A stretch of DNA of 64,000 nt from Hymenobacter puniceus (GCF_014333525.1 NZ_JACSCX010000006.1:124001-188000), one strand, 5' to 3'. Positions 33,924-43,198 are shown, numbered from the stretch's first letter. The notes: generated from the letters alone by a model not told the origin. Program-made: numbers and translations.

Positions 33924-35612
33924 CTATTTCTGGGCCTGGCTATAGAGTTCACCGGTCGCCTTGTCACGGTCGACTTTGGCTACCAGCACATCATAGAGAG
34001 CAGCGTAGTAGTTGGTTTGGGCCGAGCGCAGTTCGGTTTCGGCCGTCACTACTTCCAGGTTGGAGCCCACGCCTTCCTGAAACTTGATGCGCGACACGCG
34101 GGCCACATCAGCAGCCAGCTCCAGGTTGGCTTTTTGGCTGTCCAGTACATCAAGAGCGTTGACGAGGGTGGTGCGGCTTTGCGCATCCTGCAGATCAATG
34201 CTTTGGCGCAGCGTTTCGAAGCCGCGCTCAATGGTTTGCTGCTGAATACGCGCCTGCTGCACCTGGTACTTGCGGCGGAAGCCATCGAACACCGGAATCT
34301 GCAAACTCAGGCCCACGTTGCCGAACCCAAACCAGTTCTGGTTGGGAAAGCCATTGCTGGCCCGCGAGTCAGGGCCGCGGAAAGCAAACAGGTCGCCGGC
34401 CGTTTTGGCGGAGCCCGAGAAACCGTAAGCGGCCGTAGCGAGCAGGCGCGGATAGGCGCCGGCGCGGCGGTTAGCCAAGTCCAGCCCGGCCAGCGCCTGC
34501 TGGGTTTCCAGCGTGCTGAACTCGATGCGGTTGTTGTAGTTGAACGCTGCAGCAAGCTGGCCGGTGCGGGCGCCACTAAGCGCCGTCTGCTGGTCTTGCT
34601 GACGCTGGTCGGGGGTGGTACCGGCAGGAGCTGCCACCGTGGGCACGCCACCCAGGCCGCTCACGCCGCCACCGGTAGTAGCATTGGCGACACCCAGGCG
34701 CTGGCGCAGCGCGCCGGCATCTACCAGCGCATTGCTCAGGGAGTCAGTCAGCTGTACGCTTTGCTCCTGCGGCAAGCCCATCTGAAACTTTAGCAGCGCC
34801 ACACTTAGCTCGGTGAGGCGGCTGGCTTTTTGCTGCTCCACTACCAGGTTATTGCGCTGCACCTGCAGGCGCTGCACGTCCAGCTTCTCGGCAAAACCTG
34901 CCTTAAAGGTTTCGTTGGTTTGATACAGGATGGTATCGAGGCGCTGCACATTGCGTGAGAGCAGCTGCAGCCGCTCGCGGGCCACCAGCGTGCTGTAATA
35001 AGCCTTGCTCACTTGTTCCACCACGTCAATTTCAGCCTGCTGGGTTTGCTTCTGCGCCAGCTGCTCATACACTTTGGCTGCTTTCAGGCCAATGAGGTAA
35101 GCGCCGTCAAACAGCAGTTGCGACACCGAGGCGCTGGTGTTGCCGGCGTAGCGCAGCCCGAAGGCAAAGGCTTGCGGCGGCACCGGCTCCGAAGGCCGTG
35201 TTGCCACGGTCAGGTCAACGGTTTGTCCGGCCTGAGCGGCTGCCACATCGGCCGCCGTGAGTGTAGTAGCCGTGTTACCACCACCCAACGCTCCAAAGTC
35301 CACCAGTGCCTTCTGCAGCTTGAAGTTGTCGGCCACGTTGGTCGCTACGTTCACCTGCGGCAAGCCCGCCGACCGGATTTCGCCCACTTTGGCGCGGGCC
35401 GTCTGCTCGCCCAGGCGGGTAGCCAGCAGCGTGGGCTTGTTCTGGATGGCGTAGGCAATGGCCTGCTGCAGCGAAAGCGGCATGTTGCCCACCGTGGGCT
35501 GCGTCGCCAGCGCCGGCTGAGCGGCTGGGGCAGTCTGCGCCAGGGCGGCGCCAGCGGGGGCCAGCAGGCCCGGCCCGGCAGCCAGCAACAACGCACGAAG
35601 GTTGATTTTCAT
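33924..35612 (-). CDS. TolC-family outer-membrane efflux channel
   Basis: A 562-aa outer-membrane factor with a signal peptide (LLLAAGPGLLAPAGAALAQ) and two OEP repeats with long coiled coils. The repeats contain MPLSLQQAIAYAIQNKPTLL at the start and SLQIPVFDGFRRKYQVQQARI in the second half, typical of TolC. A Gly/Thr-rich insert around residues 300-330 is longer than in the standard family and is probably a surface loop. It lies 22 bp after tetR in the same operon and is expected to pair with the adaptor and RND pump. Confidence 0.92.
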   Translation of the reverse strand: MKINLRALLLAAGPGLLAPAGAALAQTAPAAQPALATQPTVGNMPLSLQQAIAYAIQNKPTLLATRLGEQTARAKVGEIRSAGLPQVNVATNVADNFKLQKALVDFGALGGGNTATTLTAADVAAAQAGQTVDLTVATRPSEPVPPQAFAFGLRYAGNTSASVSQLLFDGAYLIGLKAAKVYEQLAQKQTQQAEIDVVEQVSKAYYSTLVARERLQLLSRNVQRLDTILYQTNETFKAGFAEKLDVQRLQVQRNNLVVEQQKASRLTELSVALLKFQMGLPQEQSVQLTDSLSNALVDAGALRQRLGVANATTGGGVSGLGGVPTVAAPAGTTPDQRQQDQQTALSGARTGQLAAAFNYNNRIEFSTLETQQALAGLDLANRRAGAYPRLLATAAYGFSGSAKTAGDLFAFRGPDSRASNGFPNQNWFGFGNVGLSLQIPVFDGFRRKYQVQQARIQQQTIERGFETLRQSIDLQDAQSRTTLVNALDVLDSQKANLELAADVARVSRIKFQEGVGSNLEVVTAETELRSAQTNYYAALYDVLVAKVDRDKATGELYSQAQK

Positions 35613-35634
35613 AGTAAAGAAGCGGTGATGAAGC

Positions 35635-36249
35635 TTATTCTTCTTCCGTCACATGACGGTACTCGTTGATGAGCTTATGGCCTTTGAGCGTGGCTACGCC
35701 CAGTAAGAAGTGCTCCAGAAAAGTGAAATGCACTGTGGATGCATCGAACTGCTTGGGTGGAAACAGGTCGGCATTGAAGGCCAGCTCTATTTCAGCCAGA
35801 TGCAGCCGGCTCAGAATGTCCACGTTGAGGTCGGCGCGGTAGAGGCCCTCGGCCATACCCCGGCGTAGGTTGGCGCCTATCTTTTCCAGAATGAATGTGT
35901 TTTTGTGCTGCTCCCACAGTGCCCATGCGGCCGGGTAGTACTTGCGCAGATCATAGAAGATACCTGGGTGCACATCCTGAATCTGGCGCTTGGCCCAGTT
36001 GATCATCTGGAATAGCTCGTCGAGGGCGTGCGGCGCGGCTGCAAACATGCGGCAGCACTCAGCTTCTTCCATGCCCAGGTGCTGCTTCGTGACGCCCAGC
36101 ACAATCTGGTCTTTGTTTTCAAACCACTTATAGAGCGTCTTTTTCGACATAGCCAGGTGCGTGGCAATGTCGTCCATGGAAACGCTACGAATGCCGTTGC
36201 GCATAAAAAGGGCTTCGGCAGCTTGCAGGATACGGTCTTTGATTTCCAT
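35635..36249 (-). CDS. TetR/AcrR-family regulator of the efflux operon
   Basis: A 204-aa DNA-binding repressor. The N-terminal helix-turn-helix reads MEIKDRILQAAEALFMRNGI..SMDDIATHLAMSKKTLYKWF, a clear TetR signature; the C-terminal part forms the ligand-binding helical domain. It is the first gene of the tolC-adaptor-RND operon and lies directly after a promoter with a palindrome that overlaps the -33 box, so it likely represses its own operon until a pump substrate binds. The inducer is unknown. Confidence 0.92.
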   Translation of the reverse strand: MEIKDRILQAAEALFMRNGIRSVSMDDIATHLAMSKKTLYKWFENKDQIVLGVTKQHLGMEEAECCRMFAAAPHALDELFQMINWAKRQIQDVHPGIFYDLRKYYPAAWALWEQHKNTFILEKIGANLRRGMAEGLYRADLNVDILSRLHLAEIELAFNADLFPPKQFDASTVHFTFLEHFLLGVATLKGHKLINEYRHVTEEE

Positions 36250-36260
36250 AAGGTTGGGCG

Positions 36261-36294
36261 CAAAGATACACCGGAAACATTTTATGAAACCAAA
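36261..36294 (-). promoter_or_regulatory. Promoter of the tetR-RND operon
   Basis: On the minus strand, TTTG (36294-36291) as -33 element, 22-nt spacer and exact TAnnTTTG box TATCTTTG (36268-36261), just before the tetR start codon at 36249. Confidence 0.7.
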
Positions 36295-36302
36295 GTTTCC
36301 AT
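36284..36302. promoter_or_regulatory. TetR-type operator palindrome overlapping the -33 box
   Basis: ATGAAACCAAAGTTTCCAT, a near-perfect dyad with GAAAC/GTTTC arms. It includes the TTTG of the -33 element, so a bound TetR dimer would block RNA polymerase. The same GGAAAC/GTTTCC sequence is repeated in a wider inverted arrangement from 36273. Confidence 0.65.
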
Positions 36303-36463
36303 TAATTTTTTGCTATCCTTTTTTGCTGTCCCTGCTTCGCTTTTCTCTCACGACGTGCAAGAGGAGGCTTTACTTTAATGGGCTGCTATTTTTTTGGCGA
36401 AGGCCAATTGCCGGGTTGCCGTACCTTGCCACTCTATTTTTTCGTTTGCTTTCCCCGAACTCT

Positions 36464-36940
36464 ATGAAAATCCGCACTGGCTTCGGCTACGACGTGCACC
36501 AACTGCAGGAAGGCCTGCCCTTTTGGCTGGGCGGCATCCTGGTGCCCCACACCCACGGCGCCCTCGGCCACTCCGATGCCGACGTGCTCATCCACGTCAT
36601 CTGCGACGCGCTGCTGGGCGCGGCCAACCTGCGTGACATCGGCTTCCACTTCCCCGACACCGACCCGCAGTACAAAGGCATCGACAGCAAGCGGCTGCTG
36701 ACGGAAGTGGTGCGCCTGCTAACGGAGCGTGGCTACAGCATCTCCAACATCGACTCTACCGTCTGCCTGGAAGCGCCCAAAGTCAACCCGCACATTGCCG
36801 AAATGCAGCGCGTACTGGCCGAGGTGATGGGTATTGATGCCGACGACATCAGCATCAAGGCTACCACCACCGAGAAGCTGGGCTTTGTGGGCCGCCGCGA
36901 AGGTGTGGCCGCCTACGCCTCGGTGCTAATTACCAAGTAG
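36464..36940 (+). CDS. ispF: 2-C-methyl-D-erythritol 2,4-cyclodiphosphate synthase
   Basis: Cyclises CDP-ME2P to MEcPP, with release of CMP, in the non-mevalonate isoprenoid pathway. The 158-aa protein shows GYDVHQ with Asp10/His12 and HSDADVLIH with His44, the three zinc ligands (two residues later than the E. coli numbering), and TTTEKLGFVGRREG at the end. It is of normal length. ATG 36464 fits the family N-terminus MKIRTGFGYDVH. It is divergent from tetR and about 70 bp from the M28 peptidase gene; other isp genes are not present in the window. Confidence 0.95.
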   Translation: MKIRTGFGYDVHQLQEGLPFWLGGILVPHTHGALGHSDADVLIHVICDALLGAANLRDIGFHFPDTDPQYKGIDSKRLLTEVVRLLTERGYSISNIDSTVCLEAPKVNPHIAEMQRVLAEVMGIDADDISIKATTTEKLGFVGRREGVAAYASVLITK

Positions 36941-37011
36941 CGCGCCGCCCTGCGGGGCCGTGCATCCTTTGGCAGAATTTCCGTCCTTACCGTCGTCTAA
37001 ACCGACTTTTT

Positions 37012-38715
37012 ATGTCCACATCCTCTTCTTTCCTGGCCGGGCTGCTTCTGGTAGGCGCTACCGTTTCGGCCGTGGCGCAGCAGGCCCCCGAGAAAATCAA
37101 AGTCAAGAAAAAGCGCAACGCCAAAACCGAGGCGCCGGCCGTAGCTACTCCCGCCACCGAAGCCGTGCTGGCGGCGCCGGCTGCCGACAAGCCTACTGAG
37201 TGGGCCGCCACCTACGCCGCCACCATCACGCAGGCCGACTTGCGCCAGCACCTGACCGTGCTGGCCTCCGACGCCTACGAAGGCCGCGAAACCGGCGAGA
37301 AAGGCCAGAAAATGGCGGCTGATTACCTCAGCGCCGAGTTCAAAAAGCTCGGGCTGGCCGGCCCCGTTGCGGGCTCCGACAACCCCTATTTGCAGCACTT
37401 CACAATGGAGCGCAGCACCTGGGACGAAACTGCCACCCTGAAAGTGGGCACCCAAACCTATAAGTGGCTGACGGATTTCTACGCCATGGGTAACTCGCCG
37501 TTTCAGCAGGCCACCAGCGTGCAGCCGGTGTTTCTGGGCTACGGCATCGAGCAGGACGGCTACTCCGACTACACCGGCAAAGACGTGCAGGGCAAAGACG
37601 TGCTGATTTTGCTAGGGGAACCCAATGGGCCTGATGGCAAGCCGGTGTTGGGCAAAGACGGCGCCCCCAGCAAATGGGGCAACGACTACCGCGCCAAGGC
37701 TGCCAAAGCCGCCGAGAAGGGCGCCCGTAGCGTGTTCTTCGTTAGCTTCGACCCCAACAACAACTTCGACAAGCTGGTACCACGCCTGATGCCGTCCTTG
37801 CGCCGGCCCAGTATTTCGTTTAAGGATGCCAAGCCGGAAGGCCGGCGGGCAGCCTTCTTTTTGTCGCCGAAGCTAGGCTACCAGCTGCTGGGCTCCAACG
37901 CCGCGGCCGTAACCAAATACATGGACGCTACCGGCAAAGCCGGCAAGCCCGTAGCCAGCCCGTTCAAGCCGGCTAAGTTCACCATCACGGCACCCAAAAA
38001 GCGCGAGGACTTCACCACCGAAAACGTGCTGGGCTACCTCGAAGGCACCGACAAGAAAGACGAAGTGCTGGTGCTGTCGGCCCACTACGACCACATTGGC
38101 ATCATCAACGGCGAAGTACACAACGGTGCCGACGACGACGGCTCCGGCACCGTAACGGTGCTGGAAATGGCCCAGGCCTTCACGAAGGCCAAAGCCGAGG
38201 GCCACGGCCCGCGCCGCAGCATTCTGTTCCTGGCCGTCACGGGCGAGGAAAAAGGTTTGCTTGGCTCGGAATACTACACCGACCATCCGGTGTTCCCACT
38301 AGCTCAGACGGTAGCCGACGTGAATACCGACATGGTGGGCCGCACCGACAAAGACCACGAAGGCAAGGGCGACTACGTGTACGTTATCGGCTCCGACAAG
38401 CTTTCGTCGGAGCTGCACGAAATTGTGCTGAACGCCAACGCGCAGTACACCAAGATGGACCTGGACTTCCGCTTCAACGACCCCGAGGATCCCAACCGCT
38501 TCTACTACCGCTCCGACCACTATAACTTCGCCAAGCACAAGATTCCGGTGGCTTTCTTCTTCAACGGCGTGCACGACGACTACCACGGCCCAGGCGACGA
38601 AGTAGATAAAATTGAGTTTCCGAAAGTGGAAAAACGGGCTCAGCTGGTGTTTCACACCGCGTGGGAGCTAGCCAACCGCGACACTCGGATTGTGGTGGAT
38701 TCCAACAAGAAGTAA
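37012..38715 (+). CDS. Secreted M28-family zinc aminopeptidase
   Basis: A 567-aa exported metallopeptidase with a signal peptide (FLAGLLLVGATVSAVAQ), a Lys/Ala-rich linker, a protease-associated (PA)-like insert (FVSFDPNNNF region) and the M28 catalytic domain from about residue 330. Zinc ligands and catalytic residues visible: SAHYDHIG (His), NGADDDGSGTV (Asp), TGEEKGLLGSEYY (Glu), VNTDMVG (Asp) and DDYHGPGDE (His). Likely cuts N-terminal residues from peptides in the periplasm or outside. Its linker is rich in Lys and Ala between residues 25 and 60. Stands alone, flanked downstream by a REP-like element. Confidence 0.92.
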   Translation: MSTSSSFLAGLLLVGATVSAVAQQAPEKIKVKKKRNAKTEAPAVATPATEAVLAAPAADKPTEWAATYAATITQADLRQHLTVLASDAYEGRETGEKGQKMAADYLSAEFKKLGLAGPVAGSDNPYLQHFTMERSTWDETATLKVGTQTYKWLTDFYAMGNSPFQQATSVQPVFLGYGIEQDGYSDYTGKDVQGKDVLILLGEPNGPDGKPVLGKDGAPSKWGNDYRAKAAKAAEKGARSVFFVSFDPNNNFDKLVPRLMPSLRRPSISFKDAKPEGRRAAFFLSPKLGYQLLGSNAAAVTKYMDATGKAGKPVASPFKPAKFTITAPKKREDFTTENVLGYLEGTDKKDEVLVLSAHYDHIGIINGEVHNGADDDGSGTVTVLEMAQAFTKAKAEGHGPRRSILFLAVTGEEKGLLGSEYYTDHPVFPLAQTVADVNTDMVGRTDKDHEGKGDYVYVIGSDKLSSELHEIVLNANAQYTKMDLDFRFNDPEDPNRFYYRSDHYNFAKHKIPVAFFFNGVHDDYHGPGDEVDKIEFPKVEKRAQLVFHTAWELANRDTRIVVDSNKK

Positions 38716-38730
38716 TCCTGGAAGTGAGAG

Positions 38731-38866
38731 GTGAGAGGCAAGGTGCCTGTCATCCTGAACAAAGCGAAGGACCTTATCAGGTTAGAACGACCGTCGTAAC
38801 AACGGCCCGTTCCGGCGTGGCAAGGTCCTTCGCTTTGCTCAGGATGACAGGCACCTTACCTCTCAC
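38731..38866. repeat. REP-like inverted repeat (45-bp arms)
   Basis: Left arm 38731-38775 and right arm 38822-38866 match at 43 of 45 positions, separated by a 46-nt loop that itself can pair. The arms contain GCCTGTCATCCTGA followed by CAAAGCGAAGGACC, another version of the GTCATnCTGAGC-type repeat. It lies 15 bp after the M28 peptidase stop codon. Confidence 0.8.
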
Positions 38867-38921
38867 TTTTTACTTATATACATAACAGACGTCTCAGCTC
38901 TCACTTCTGCCTTGCTGCCTT

Positions 38922-38929
38922 TATATTTG
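38922..38929 (+). promoter_or_regulatory. -7 promoter box of lutB
   Basis: TATATTTG, exact TAnnTTTG, 24 nt before the lutB ATG. No good -33 TTG is seen at the expected distance, so confidence is moderate. Confidence 0.5.
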
Positions 38930-38953
38930 TTATCTACTGGTCAACCTGCTGCT

Positions 38954-40363
38954 ATGAACCCGACGACGACCACGCCCGCCCCTACCAAATCCAGCCAGTT
39001 CCAACTCGACAGTGAGAACAAGGCCTTCGACCTGGAGCACCGCCGCAAAATCCGCTTCAATATCGGCAAGTACAATGCGGCCGTGACCACCGGCCTGGGC
39101 TTCTACGCCGACCATGAGCTGGCGCGCGAGCGGGCGTCGTACTTAAAGGCGCAGGCCATCAACCACCTCGATGAGTACTTGCTGGAGTTTGAGCGCAACT
39201 TCACGGCCCGCGGCGGCAAGGTTATCTGGGCGCAGGACGCCAACGAAGCACTACGCGAAATCGGCAAGATTATGAGCCGGCGCCACGCCCGCACCGTGGT
39301 GAAGGCCAAGAGCATGACAACCGAGGAAATCCACCTCAACCATTTCCTGGAGCAGAACGGCATCGAGTCGGTGGAAACCGACCTCGGCGAATTTATTGTG
39401 CAGCTGAACGGCGAGCGGCCCTACCACATCGTGACGCCAGCCATGCACCTAAGTAAGCTCGATATTGCCAATATCTTTGTCAAGCACCTCGGCATCGAGT
39501 ACACCGACGACGCCCAGAAACTGGTGCTCACGGCCCGCCACCTGCTGCGCAACAAGTATACCTCAGCCGAAGTAGGCATCACGGGCGGCAACTTCCTGAT
39601 TGCAGATACCGGTGCCGTGGCTGTAACGGAAAACGAAGGCAACGCCCGCCTCTCGGCCACTTTCCCGCGCACGCACATCGCCATTGTGGGCATCGAGAAG
39701 GTAATTCCGAAGCTGGAAGACCTGGCGTTGTTCTGGCCCTTGCTCAGCACCAGCGGCACCGGCCAGCAGGTGACGGTGTACAATACCATCTACACCGGCC
39801 CGCGCCAGCCGCTGGAAAAAGACGGCCCCGACGAAATGATTGTGGTGCTGCTCGACAACGGCCGCACCAACCTACTGGCCCAGCCGGCCCAGCGCGAGGC
39901 GCTGCACTGCATCCGGTGTGGGGCCTGCCTCAACATTTGCCCGGTGTACAAGAACATCGGCGGCCACACCTACGAAACCACCTACTCCGGCCCCATCGGC
40001 TCGGTTATCAGCCCACACCTAGCCGGCATGGCCGACAACAAGCACCTGAGCTACGCCAGTAGCTTGTGCGGCGCCTGCACCTCGGTGTGCCCGGTCAAAA
40101 TCCCGATTCACAACCTGCTGCTGCAAAACCGCCAGCAGGCCGTGCGCGAAAACCTCACCGACAAGGAAGAACGCACCGCCATCCGGCTATGGCTGCTGGC
40201 CATGAAAAACCGCCGCCTGCTGGACTTGCTGCCGGCCCGCGCCAAAAACTGGGTGCTGCTGCGCCTGCTCAGCCAAGTAGGCTGGAGCAAGCGCCGCGAT
40301 GCGCTGGAAGTGGCCCCGCAGTCGTTCCGGAAGATGTGGAAGACAAGAAAAAGCTCTGTGTAG
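38954..40363 (+). CDS. lutB: LutB-type iron-sulfur lactate utilization protein
   Basis: Member of the LutB family, part of the LutABC lactate oxidation complex. The 469-aa protein has the LUD domain (about 50-300, VKAKSMTTEEIHLNHFLE, GITGGNFLIADTGAVAVTEN) followed by two 4Fe-4S motifs: CIRCGACLNICPVY (Cys319, 322, 325, 329) and CGACTSVCPVKI (Cys372, 375, 379). ATG 38954 was chosen because it lies 24 nt after an exact -7 box. LutA and LutC genes are not adjacent; they may be elsewhere. The gene downstream is a membrane protein, 37 bp away. Confidence 0.92.
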   Translation: MNPTTTTPAPTKSSQFQLDSENKAFDLEHRRKIRFNIGKYNAAVTTGLGFYADHELARERASYLKAQAINHLDEYLLEFERNFTARGGKVIWAQDANEALREIGKIMSRRHARTVVKAKSMTTEEIHLNHFLEQNGIESVETDLGEFIVQLNGERPYHIVTPAMHLSKLDIANIFVKHLGIEYTDDAQKLVLTARHLLRNKYTSAEVGITGGNFLIADTGAVAVTENEGNARLSATFPRTHIAIVGIEKVIPKLEDLALFWPLLSTSGTGQQVTVYNTIYTGPRQPLEKDGPDEMIVVLLDNGRTNLLAQPAQREALHCIRCGACLNICPVYKNIGGHTYETTYSGPIGSVISPHLAGMADNKHLSYASSLCGACTSVCPVKIPIHNLLLQNRQQAVRENLTDKEERTAIRLWLLAMKNRRLLDLLPARAKNWVLLRLLSQVGWSKRRDALEVAPQSFRKMWKTRKSSV

Positions 40364-40399
40364 AGCAGCCAGGCGCACCCGCCAACCCTACCACACTCA

Positions 40400-41497
40400 A
40401 TGCAGTACAACAGCCGCCGCCTGCTTGGGTGGCGGTTTTGCTTTTCTATGCTGTATTACGCGCTGCACACGCTGGCTTTTGCGGCTGGTGTTCTTCTGGT
40501 TGTCATTACGCTGTCGGCCGCTATTCGCTCGTTTGTGCTGCCGCGCAACGAGGTAGTGAAGCTCAATAGCTTTGTGTTCCGGCCGTTGCGGGCCGCGTTT
40601 GATTTTGCGGCTTCCCTGCATAAGACCTTCGGCGGGCGCGACCGGGTGCAGGCTCACTACGCGCCAGTGGCGTTGGTGGCGCTGCCTGTAGCCTGGCTGG
40701 CGGTGGTGGCGGCAGGCTTCACGTGCATGTTCTGGGGTATGGACGAGGGCAACTGGCTGGAGTGCTTTCAACTCAGCGGCAGCTCACTGCTTACGCTGGG
40801 CACCCACAAAACCCGCGGCCCGATTATTACGGTTTTCACCTTCGCGGAAGCCTCACTGGGGCTGCTGCTCATGACGCTGCTCATCTCCTACCTGCCTACT
40901 ATTTATCAGGCTTTTTCGCGGCGCGAGATTGTGGTGTCGCGACTGGAGCTGCGCGCCGGTACGCCCCCTTCCACGCGCAACTTGCTGGTATGGCTCAATC
41001 GGAGCGGCTCTTTGCAGGACGACACTGCCCAGTGGGAAGACTGGGAGCAGTGGTTTGTGGAGCTGGAAGAAAGTCATACCTCACTCCCAATTCTGTCGTT
41101 TTTCCGCTCGCCGCAGCCCGGCCGCTCCTGGGTAACTACGGCCGCTCTGATTCTGGATACGGCCGCCTTCATGTTCAGCGCCGTGCAGGGCGCCCGCGAC
41201 CGGCAGGCCGAGCTGACGTTCAAGGCCGGCTGCCTGGCCGTGAACCGGATATTCCGCTTTTTCAAGGAGGACATTCACACGGCTCCGCACGATATCCTGC
41301 CCGACAACGATCCTATGGAAGATCCTACCCGTGCCGACTACAATGAGACTTACGCCTTACTAGCTGAGAGTGGCTTATCAATGCACCCCAACCGCGACGA
41401 AGCCTGGAAGCAATACCGGGAGCTGCGCAGTCGCTACACCTCGGCCCTGGAGTTTCTGGGCAAGATTACGATGGCGCCGGAAGTAAAGCCGGTATAG
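40400..41497 (+). CDS. Multi-spanning membrane protein with K+-channel-like pore segment
   Basis: A 365-aa protein with about three or four N-terminal membrane helices and a long soluble C-terminal region. After helix 2 there is FQLSGSSLLTLGTHK (about 121-136), a potassium-channel-like pore loop, followed by the helix ASLGLLLMTLLISYLPTIYQAF. The TLGT sequence is not the classical TVGYG filter, so channel function is only a possibility. The soluble region (WEDWEQWFVELEESH) has no recognised fold. ATG at 40448 just before the first membrane helix is an alternative start. It follows lutB by 37 bp and converges on the serine dehydratase gene after 13 bp. Confidence 0.7.
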   Translation: MQYNSRRLLGWRFCFSMLYYALHTLAFAAGVLLVVITLSAAIRSFVLPRNEVVKLNSFVFRPLRAAFDFAASLHKTFGGRDRVQAHYAPVALVALPVAWLAVVAAGFTCMFWGMDEGNWLECFQLSGSSLLTLGTHKTRGPIITVFTFAEASLGLLLMTLLISYLPTIYQAFSRREIVVSRLELRAGTPPSTRNLLVWLNRSGSLQDDTAQWEDWEQWFVELEESHTSLPILSFFRSPQPGRSWVTTAALILDTAAFMFSAVQGARDRQAELTFKAGCLAVNRIFRFFKEDIHTAPHDILPDNDPMEDPTRADYNETYALLAESGLSMHPNRDEAWKQYRELRSRYTSALEFLGKITMAPEVKPV

Positions 41498-41510
41498 CTT
41501 CTGCGCGTCC

Positions 41511-42413
41511 TTACTCGCCCTCATCGGGCAGAATCTGGACATCTTGCACCAGCACCATCTTCTCGATTTCGCGGCCGCGGGGCGTATTGGCAAGGCCGCC
41601 GAGGGCGGTTTCTTTGTAGCGGGTTTCCATACTCTGGCCTACTTCGCCGAGCGCTGCTACACACTGATCCACCGGAATTACCGGGTCGATGCCGGCAATG
41701 GCAATCTGGGCAGAGCTGAAGGCAATAGCGGCGGCCGAGGCGTTGCGCACCACGCAGGGCACCTCTACCAGTCCCGCCACCGGGTCGCAGACCAGCCCCA
41801 GCATGCATTGGATGGTGACGGCCACAGCGGCAAACGTCTGGTCGACGGTGCCGCCCAGGCAGTACACGATGGCTCCGCTGCCCATAGCTGCCGCCGAGCC
41901 GGTTTCGGCCTGGCAGCCTCCTACGGCTCCGGCCAGTGAGGCATTCTGCTCGATGATAAGCGCCACGCCGGCCGCCACCAGCAAGCCTTCCAGAATCTGG
42001 CGGTCAGAGAGCTTATGCAATTCCTGCAGCGTCACGAGCACGCCGGGCAGGATGCCGGAAGCCCCGGCGGTAGGGGCCGCTACCACCCGGCCCATGCAGG
42101 AGTTCACCTCTTTGGCGCCCATGGCCCGCGTGACGAGCTGCTTGAACTCCGGCGACAGTACCGTGACGGGCGAGGCGGCAATCTTCTTTGCACCGTTGTT
42201 GATCATGCCCGAGCGGGAGGTCATATCTTGGGTGAGGCCGGTCTGCACGGCGTCGCGCATCACGTCGTAGGCCCGCTGCAGGCCGTTCCAGATTTCCTCT
42301 TCGGCACGGCCTTTCTGCTCGATTTCGTAGGCCAGTACGGGCTGGTAGAGCGGCTCGCCGGTGGCGGCGCAGTGCGCGCGCCAGGAGGCGAAATCAGTGA
42401 AGAGCAGTGACAT
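41511..42413 (-). CDS. sdaAA: L-serine ammonia-lyase alpha domain, Fe-S type
   Basis: Converts L-serine to pyruvate and ammonia with a 4Fe-4S cluster. The 300-aa protein matches the alpha (C-terminal) catalytic domain of SdaA: SRSGMINNGAKKI, SCMGRVVAAPTAGASGILPG, GAVGGCQAETGSAAAMG and GLVCDPVAGLVEVPCV, which provide conserved cysteines. The beta subunit (SdaAB) is not adjacent. ATG 42413 fits. It converges on the channel-like gene. Confidence 0.92.
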   Translation of the reverse strand: MSLLFTDFASWRAHCAATGEPLYQPVLAYEIEQKGRAEEEIWNGLQRAYDVMRDAVQTGLTQDMTSRSGMINNGAKKIAASPVTVLSPEFKQLVTRAMGAKEVNSCMGRVVAAPTAGASGILPGVLVTLQELHKLSDRQILEGLLVAAGVALIIEQNASLAGAVGGCQAETGSAAAMGSGAIVYCLGGTVDQTFAAVAVTIQCMLGLVCDPVAGLVEVPCVVRNASAAAIAFSSAQIAIAGIDPVIPVDQCVAALGEVGQSMETRYKETALGGLANTPRGREIEKMVLVQDVQILPDEGE

Positions 42414-42524
42414 GATTGGGGTGGAATTTGGGGGTGGGTAGAGGAAAGCTGGCAGCAGAAGTTTAGTACGAAAAGCCTACAAAAATCGACAGAAATTCCG
42501 GCTATCCGGCGTTACCTGACTTCT

Positions 42525-42566
42525 ATAAAAAACGGCCTCTGTTTCGCCAGACGAAACAGAGGCCGG
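42525..42566 (-). terminator. Terminator of msrB
   Basis: CGGCCTCTGTTTCG and CGAAACAGAGGCCG (42533-42546 and 42552-42565) form a perfect 14-bp stem. On the minus strand the stem is followed by TTTTTT, as needed for a terminator of the msrB gene that ends at 42588. Confidence 0.85.
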
Positions 42567-42587
42567 AAGTACCAGAACACGTAGGCC

Positions 42588-43046
42588 TTAGGCTTTCTGC
42601 TGTTCCGTCACCAGCTTCACGCTGGCTGAGTTGATGCACAGACGTAGGCCACTGGGCGGCGGGCCGTCAGGGAAAACGTGGCCCTGGTGGGCATCACAAA
42701 CGTTGCAGAGCACTTCCACGCGGGTCATGCCGTAGCTGGTGTCCTTCTTGTAGCGCACGGCGCTTTCGTCGACAGGCTGCGTGAAGCTGGGCCAGCCGGT
42801 GCCACTTTCGAACTTAGTGCGCGAATCATAGAGCGGGGTGCCGCAGCATACGCAGGCGTAGAGGCCGGCCTCGTGGGCTTCGCAGTATTCGCCGGTGAAG
42901 GCGCGCTCGGTGCCGTGCTCCCGCGTAACGTGGTATTGCTCGGCCGTGAGCTGCTGACGCCACTCGGCGTCGGTTTTTTCCACCCGCCGGGGCGGGGTAG
43001 GGCTGCCGTGGTTGGCCAGCCGGATTACATCATTCCAGGTTTGCAT
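42588..43046 (-). CDS. msrB: Peptide methionine (R)-S-oxide reductase
   Basis: Reduces methionine-R-sulfoxide in proteins. The 152-aa protein contains the zinc ligands Cys65/Cys68 (ACVCCG) and Cys114/Cys117 (CNVC), KFESGTGWPSF, and the catalytic Cys137 in RLCINSAS. Cys55 in GEYCEAHE may be a resolving residue. Cytosolic form, without signal peptide. ATG 43046 fits the family. Single gene with its own terminator, divergent from nnr. Confidence 0.95.
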   Translation of the reverse strand: MQTWNDVIRLANHGSPTPPRRVEKTDAEWRQQLTAEQYHVTREHGTERAFTGEYCEAHEAGLYACVCCGTPLYDSRTKFESGTGWPSFTQPVDESAVRYKKDTSYGMTRVEVLCNVCDAHQGHVFPDGPPPSGLRLCINSASVKLVTEQQKA

Positions 43047-43198
43047 ATCAGGAGTGTTTCAGAGAAAATAGTAAAGCAATAACGCTACTTGAGTGCAAAC
43101 GCGGCAGGCGGGCCCGAAGTTTTGATGGCGCAACCAGCACGCCTTCATCATTGGCAGGCCCGCCACACCCAGACCAACTTCGTAAGAGTATACGCTGT

